Below are positions 61,286 through 64,000 of a stretch of DNA of 64,000 bases, piece by piece. The stretch comes from Magicicada septendecula (taxonomy: Eukaryota; Arthropoda; Insecta; Hemiptera; Cicadidae), in NCBI GenBank assembly GCA_034769895.1, contig CM068367.1, positions 689,388,548 through 689,452,547 on the forward strand. Reading direction: 5' to 3'. The position numbers and the translations under genes were made by a program. Position 1 is the first letter of the stretch. Each line of letters opens with the position of its first letter. Under the pieces are notes generated by a model, which was not told where the DNA came from, ran no database searches, and worked only from the letters and a program-made list of their open reading frames with translations.

Positions 61286-62685
61286 CATCTTCATGTCTGT
61301 GTAAACGTACATACAGTACATACCCTACCGCTACTCTGTGTGGCAGCTGTTAAGGCGAAGTGAAAAAAGTTATATCGTTAGCGTAACTTAAGTGAAGCAA
61401 AACCGAACTATGTCGCCCAGGCATTTTTACACTTCAAAAATATGAAACAAAACATTACACTAGTTTTCGTCGGTACACAGCCACAATTTAATTTTTGAAT
61501 AAATATAAGAAGAAGACGGAAAACATGCATCTGCCCCTCTTCATTAGATGTGTGTTCAAAATTAAATTTGTAGTTTTATTACTAAGTTATACTTGTCGAA
61601 ATGAAACGATGAGACACGTTAAGAATTACGGAAGAACAACAATTGGAACATACCGTGTTCAAACTTTACTGTGCGAGCGAGTTCCGTGTTTGAAGATGCG
61701 GTGACAGTGGTTGATTAAAGTTACATTAAGAACACGTCTTCCAGACCTTAGCATGATTTATAACGGTGCGCTGCTACATATTGTGTTACGAGACCTTTCA
61801 GTTACAACGCTACTTTTTGGGAATTGGGAACAACAGAATTACCCTAATCAAAATTACATTAGGTACATGCAATGGTGTAATAAATGGTGCTTGTAGGACA
61901 CAGCAAGTTTACGGAAACATGCTTGTATAGCCTACAACAAGCGTCCAAGCGCACCAGAACACTGCACAAAACGAGAACGGAACAGAAGGATAACGAACGA
62001 CCTCTTGATAAAATAGGAACACAGAAGTAGGAAATAATGACGAAGTAATGCGACCAAGATTTTATTATCTTTGCACTACACTGCAAGTGATACAAAGTAG
62101 TCCTGTACACAACGTTAACAATACGAATCCAATACGTTCATAAAATTTAACGGTCTTGTATCGCCTTCGCGCTCGTGGTGGTCGGGGCAGAGTTTACACG
62201 CTGTAAGTTTTAAACTGAAACAACAGAACGATTACGTTCATAGCCGGTAAAAATGTATCGTTGATAAAGATGATAATATAAAAGTGAGAGTGTGCAACAC
62301 AAAAGATTATCTAAACAAGAAAATAACTGTCGAACTAGTGAAAGCGAGTTTAATGCATACAACAGATGTTGTACGGACAGTGTTCTGACACGGCTACGTT
62401 ATAAGTGAATTATTATTCAAAAGGTTAAAAAAGTCATTGTGTAAAGCGTGTAACGGTGTTTACAGATTTCAATTACAACCTAAGTAATTCGCTGTTTCAG
62501 AAGCGTAAATAAAAATGTTTGAAAATCATCATCGTTACTTTAACTTAGGTGAAACTTTTTACCCCAAATATAGGCCTACAGCGTTTACTGTCGTCTGTCT
62601 AATTCTACATCGCTTATGAATTTAAGATCAGGCCTTCCTTATGATTCTCTATTCACATTTACCATTTGACATTTTTCGACCTCTT
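61286..62685. other. No gene seen
   Basis: AT-rich. TAGGCCTA at 62571. The short frames (61495-62110) have no known domain. Confidence 0.5.
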
Positions 62686-62687
62686 CA

Positions 62688-62850
62688 TGGTGTTGTGACT
62701 ACCGTCCTCGTCTCCGGAACAGGAAACTGCGGATTCGAGTCTCGGAATATTTGAATCGTGATTTATCATCTTCAGTTAACTGAGTAGCTAAGTTCAGTTA
62801 GTATTCAGCGCCTTTGGTGGATAAGTCGACTTACCACCCGCTCATTCCTT
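62688..62850 (+). repeat. tRNA-derived SINE, 5' head
   Basis: Box-A-like TGGTGTTGTGACTACC and, about 30 bp on, box-B-like GGATTCGAGTCTCGG (consensus GGTTCGANTCC) give a pol III promoter of the right spacing. About 100 bp of unrelated body follow. It is not a functional tRNA because the acceptor stem and anticodon arm do not pair well. Confidence 0.45.
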
Positions 62851-64000
62851 TAAAACCGTCCGTATGATAAGCGACTGCCACATCAAGCTACCGTTCTAGG
62901 ACAGCTTTTTTAATATATTCCCGTAGCAGTACGTTTCTTCTTGTCACTTCTAATTAGCTAAAACGTTTACACTAATGAGGCAGCTACATCCATCGATTAT
63001 GAAGAGTAGATTTTCGTTAAGATGTCAGAGTCTGAGTAACAGAGTCCAAAGCAGAAACTCGCTACACGAAGCGGTGTCAAGGGAAAACGCTCACACGGTA
63101 TCAGTAAATTTCAGAATTGAACGACGGGTACCTGGTGAGAATTAACTTTCTAACCTAATGAGAAAGTCAAATCGGATCCATGTACAGGATCAACATGCCT
63201 ACAATTCATGCATAGGCCTACTTGTTTAATATTTATTCTGATGTCTGTTTATTCACCTGATAATAAGACATTTTGATAATTAACATAACGGCTTGATAGG
63301 TCACACAAACGTACTGACAATATTATAATTGTCGTCGGTTTTTCATCGTGGTTTTTCATTCATGAATGATATATTGATTGCAGCTTTACATCTAATATTA
63401 TTTTCGCAATACTGCCGATTGTAAAATAATTAATAAGAGCGATGCCAAAACAATTTTATTCGATCTCACTTACGAAACTAAAATACTTTTTAAGGTATGA
63501 GATGTGTTATATATACCTATAGTTTAAACAGCATTTCTTGATGTAAAAATTATATCAAAAGTATAGTAGGCCTATTGTTAACGGTTTATCTTACGTTTTT
63601 CTTACATATTGTAGGATTATTATTGTTTAAATTTGTATGAAATAGGCTATTTCATATTACATAATACATACATACACACATATTACATAATTCGTCACAC
63701 TTACTACATTTAAGATTAAGCTCTATAAACATATCGTTTCTGATTACGATTTCAAACAGATAAACCTTCCCTATACTTCAGTTAAAAATTCGTTGTTCTC
63801 AGAAATAGTGCCCTCGCGATTTAACAGATACTAACGTGAGAGGTATAGTGGGCGGTCTTTCGTGCAAACTGTTGAAGGTCTCAAGCCTCTGGAGTAATCT
63901 AGAACCTTTTAGTTTCCTATTTTTTCACCAAGTACTTAACTTAAGACTTTGACCTATTCGGGTTTCAAATTTGATCAATTCAAAATCTTCTACATCTGTT
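62851..64000. other. No gene seen
   Basis: AT-rich. TAGGCCTA at 63213 and 63567. No coding motif is visible. Confidence 0.5.

Overview
The window looks like non-coding DNA from a large, AT-rich, repeat-loaded arthropod genome, most likely a hemimetabolous insect such as a cockroach or termite. The reasons are the low GC content by eye, the families of mobile element present (RTE/CR1-type LINE ends, a Penelope-like element, pogo/Tigger, mariner, Helitron), the many long CA, GAA and CAA microsatellites, and the very frequent octamer TAGGCCTA. The taxon is an inference. No intact host protein gene, rRNA or tRNA gene, operon or CRISPR array could be supported. Every coding region recognised belongs to a mobile element, and almost all are broken by stops or frameshifts.

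Layout. 0-5 kb: two degraded LINE 3' ends (245-506 plus, 4059-4330 minus). 5-10 kb: a GC-richer island, a tRNA-like SINE head and a striking 197-bp inverted repeat (7391-7587 / 8924-9120; 195 of 197 positions match). 10.6-12.2 kb: a minus-strand LINE reverse transcriptase relic with a FADD box. 14-16 kb: a 200-bp CA tract and a Penelope-like GIY-YIG endonuclease on the minus strand, with a hammerhead-like fold downstream. 17.6-18.2 kb: a CpG-richer island. 19.4-20 kb: a minisatellite and a Merlin/IS1595-like transposase relic. 20.97-23.81 kb: a complete pogo/Tigger-type element between TA duplications, its transposase broken by two frameshifts and by a 226-bp insertion that is mostly a perfect hairpin, flanked by a 13-bp duplication. 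24.8-25 kb: a cluster of palindromes.

33-35.2 kb: a 160-bp tandem repeat between direct repeats, then an internally deleted mariner. 36.7-42.1 kb: a near full-length Helitron (Rep nuclease plus Pif1-type helicase, broken in several places) with a recognisable hairpin and CTAG 3' end. 42.9-43.6 kb: an RTE-like LINE 3' end. 52.9-54.7 kb: a LINE with a second LINE inserted in it in opposite orientation, with a 7-bp target duplication, ending in a GAA tract. 56.6-57.3 kb: a foldback element whose long inverted arms enclose about 46 copies of a 7-base repeat. 59.7-60.7 kb: a minus-strand LINE 3' end with a poly(A) tail. 61.0-61.3 kb: a diverged hairpin element. 62.7 kb: a tRNA-derived SINE head.

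The genes do not form a pathway; the window is a record of successive transposon insertions and decay. The observations most worth following are the TAGGCCTA excess, the series of long, nearly perfect inverted repeats of different ages, and the recurrence of a CTGANGA - short stem - GAAA motif that resembles a hammerhead ribozyme core near retroelement ends.
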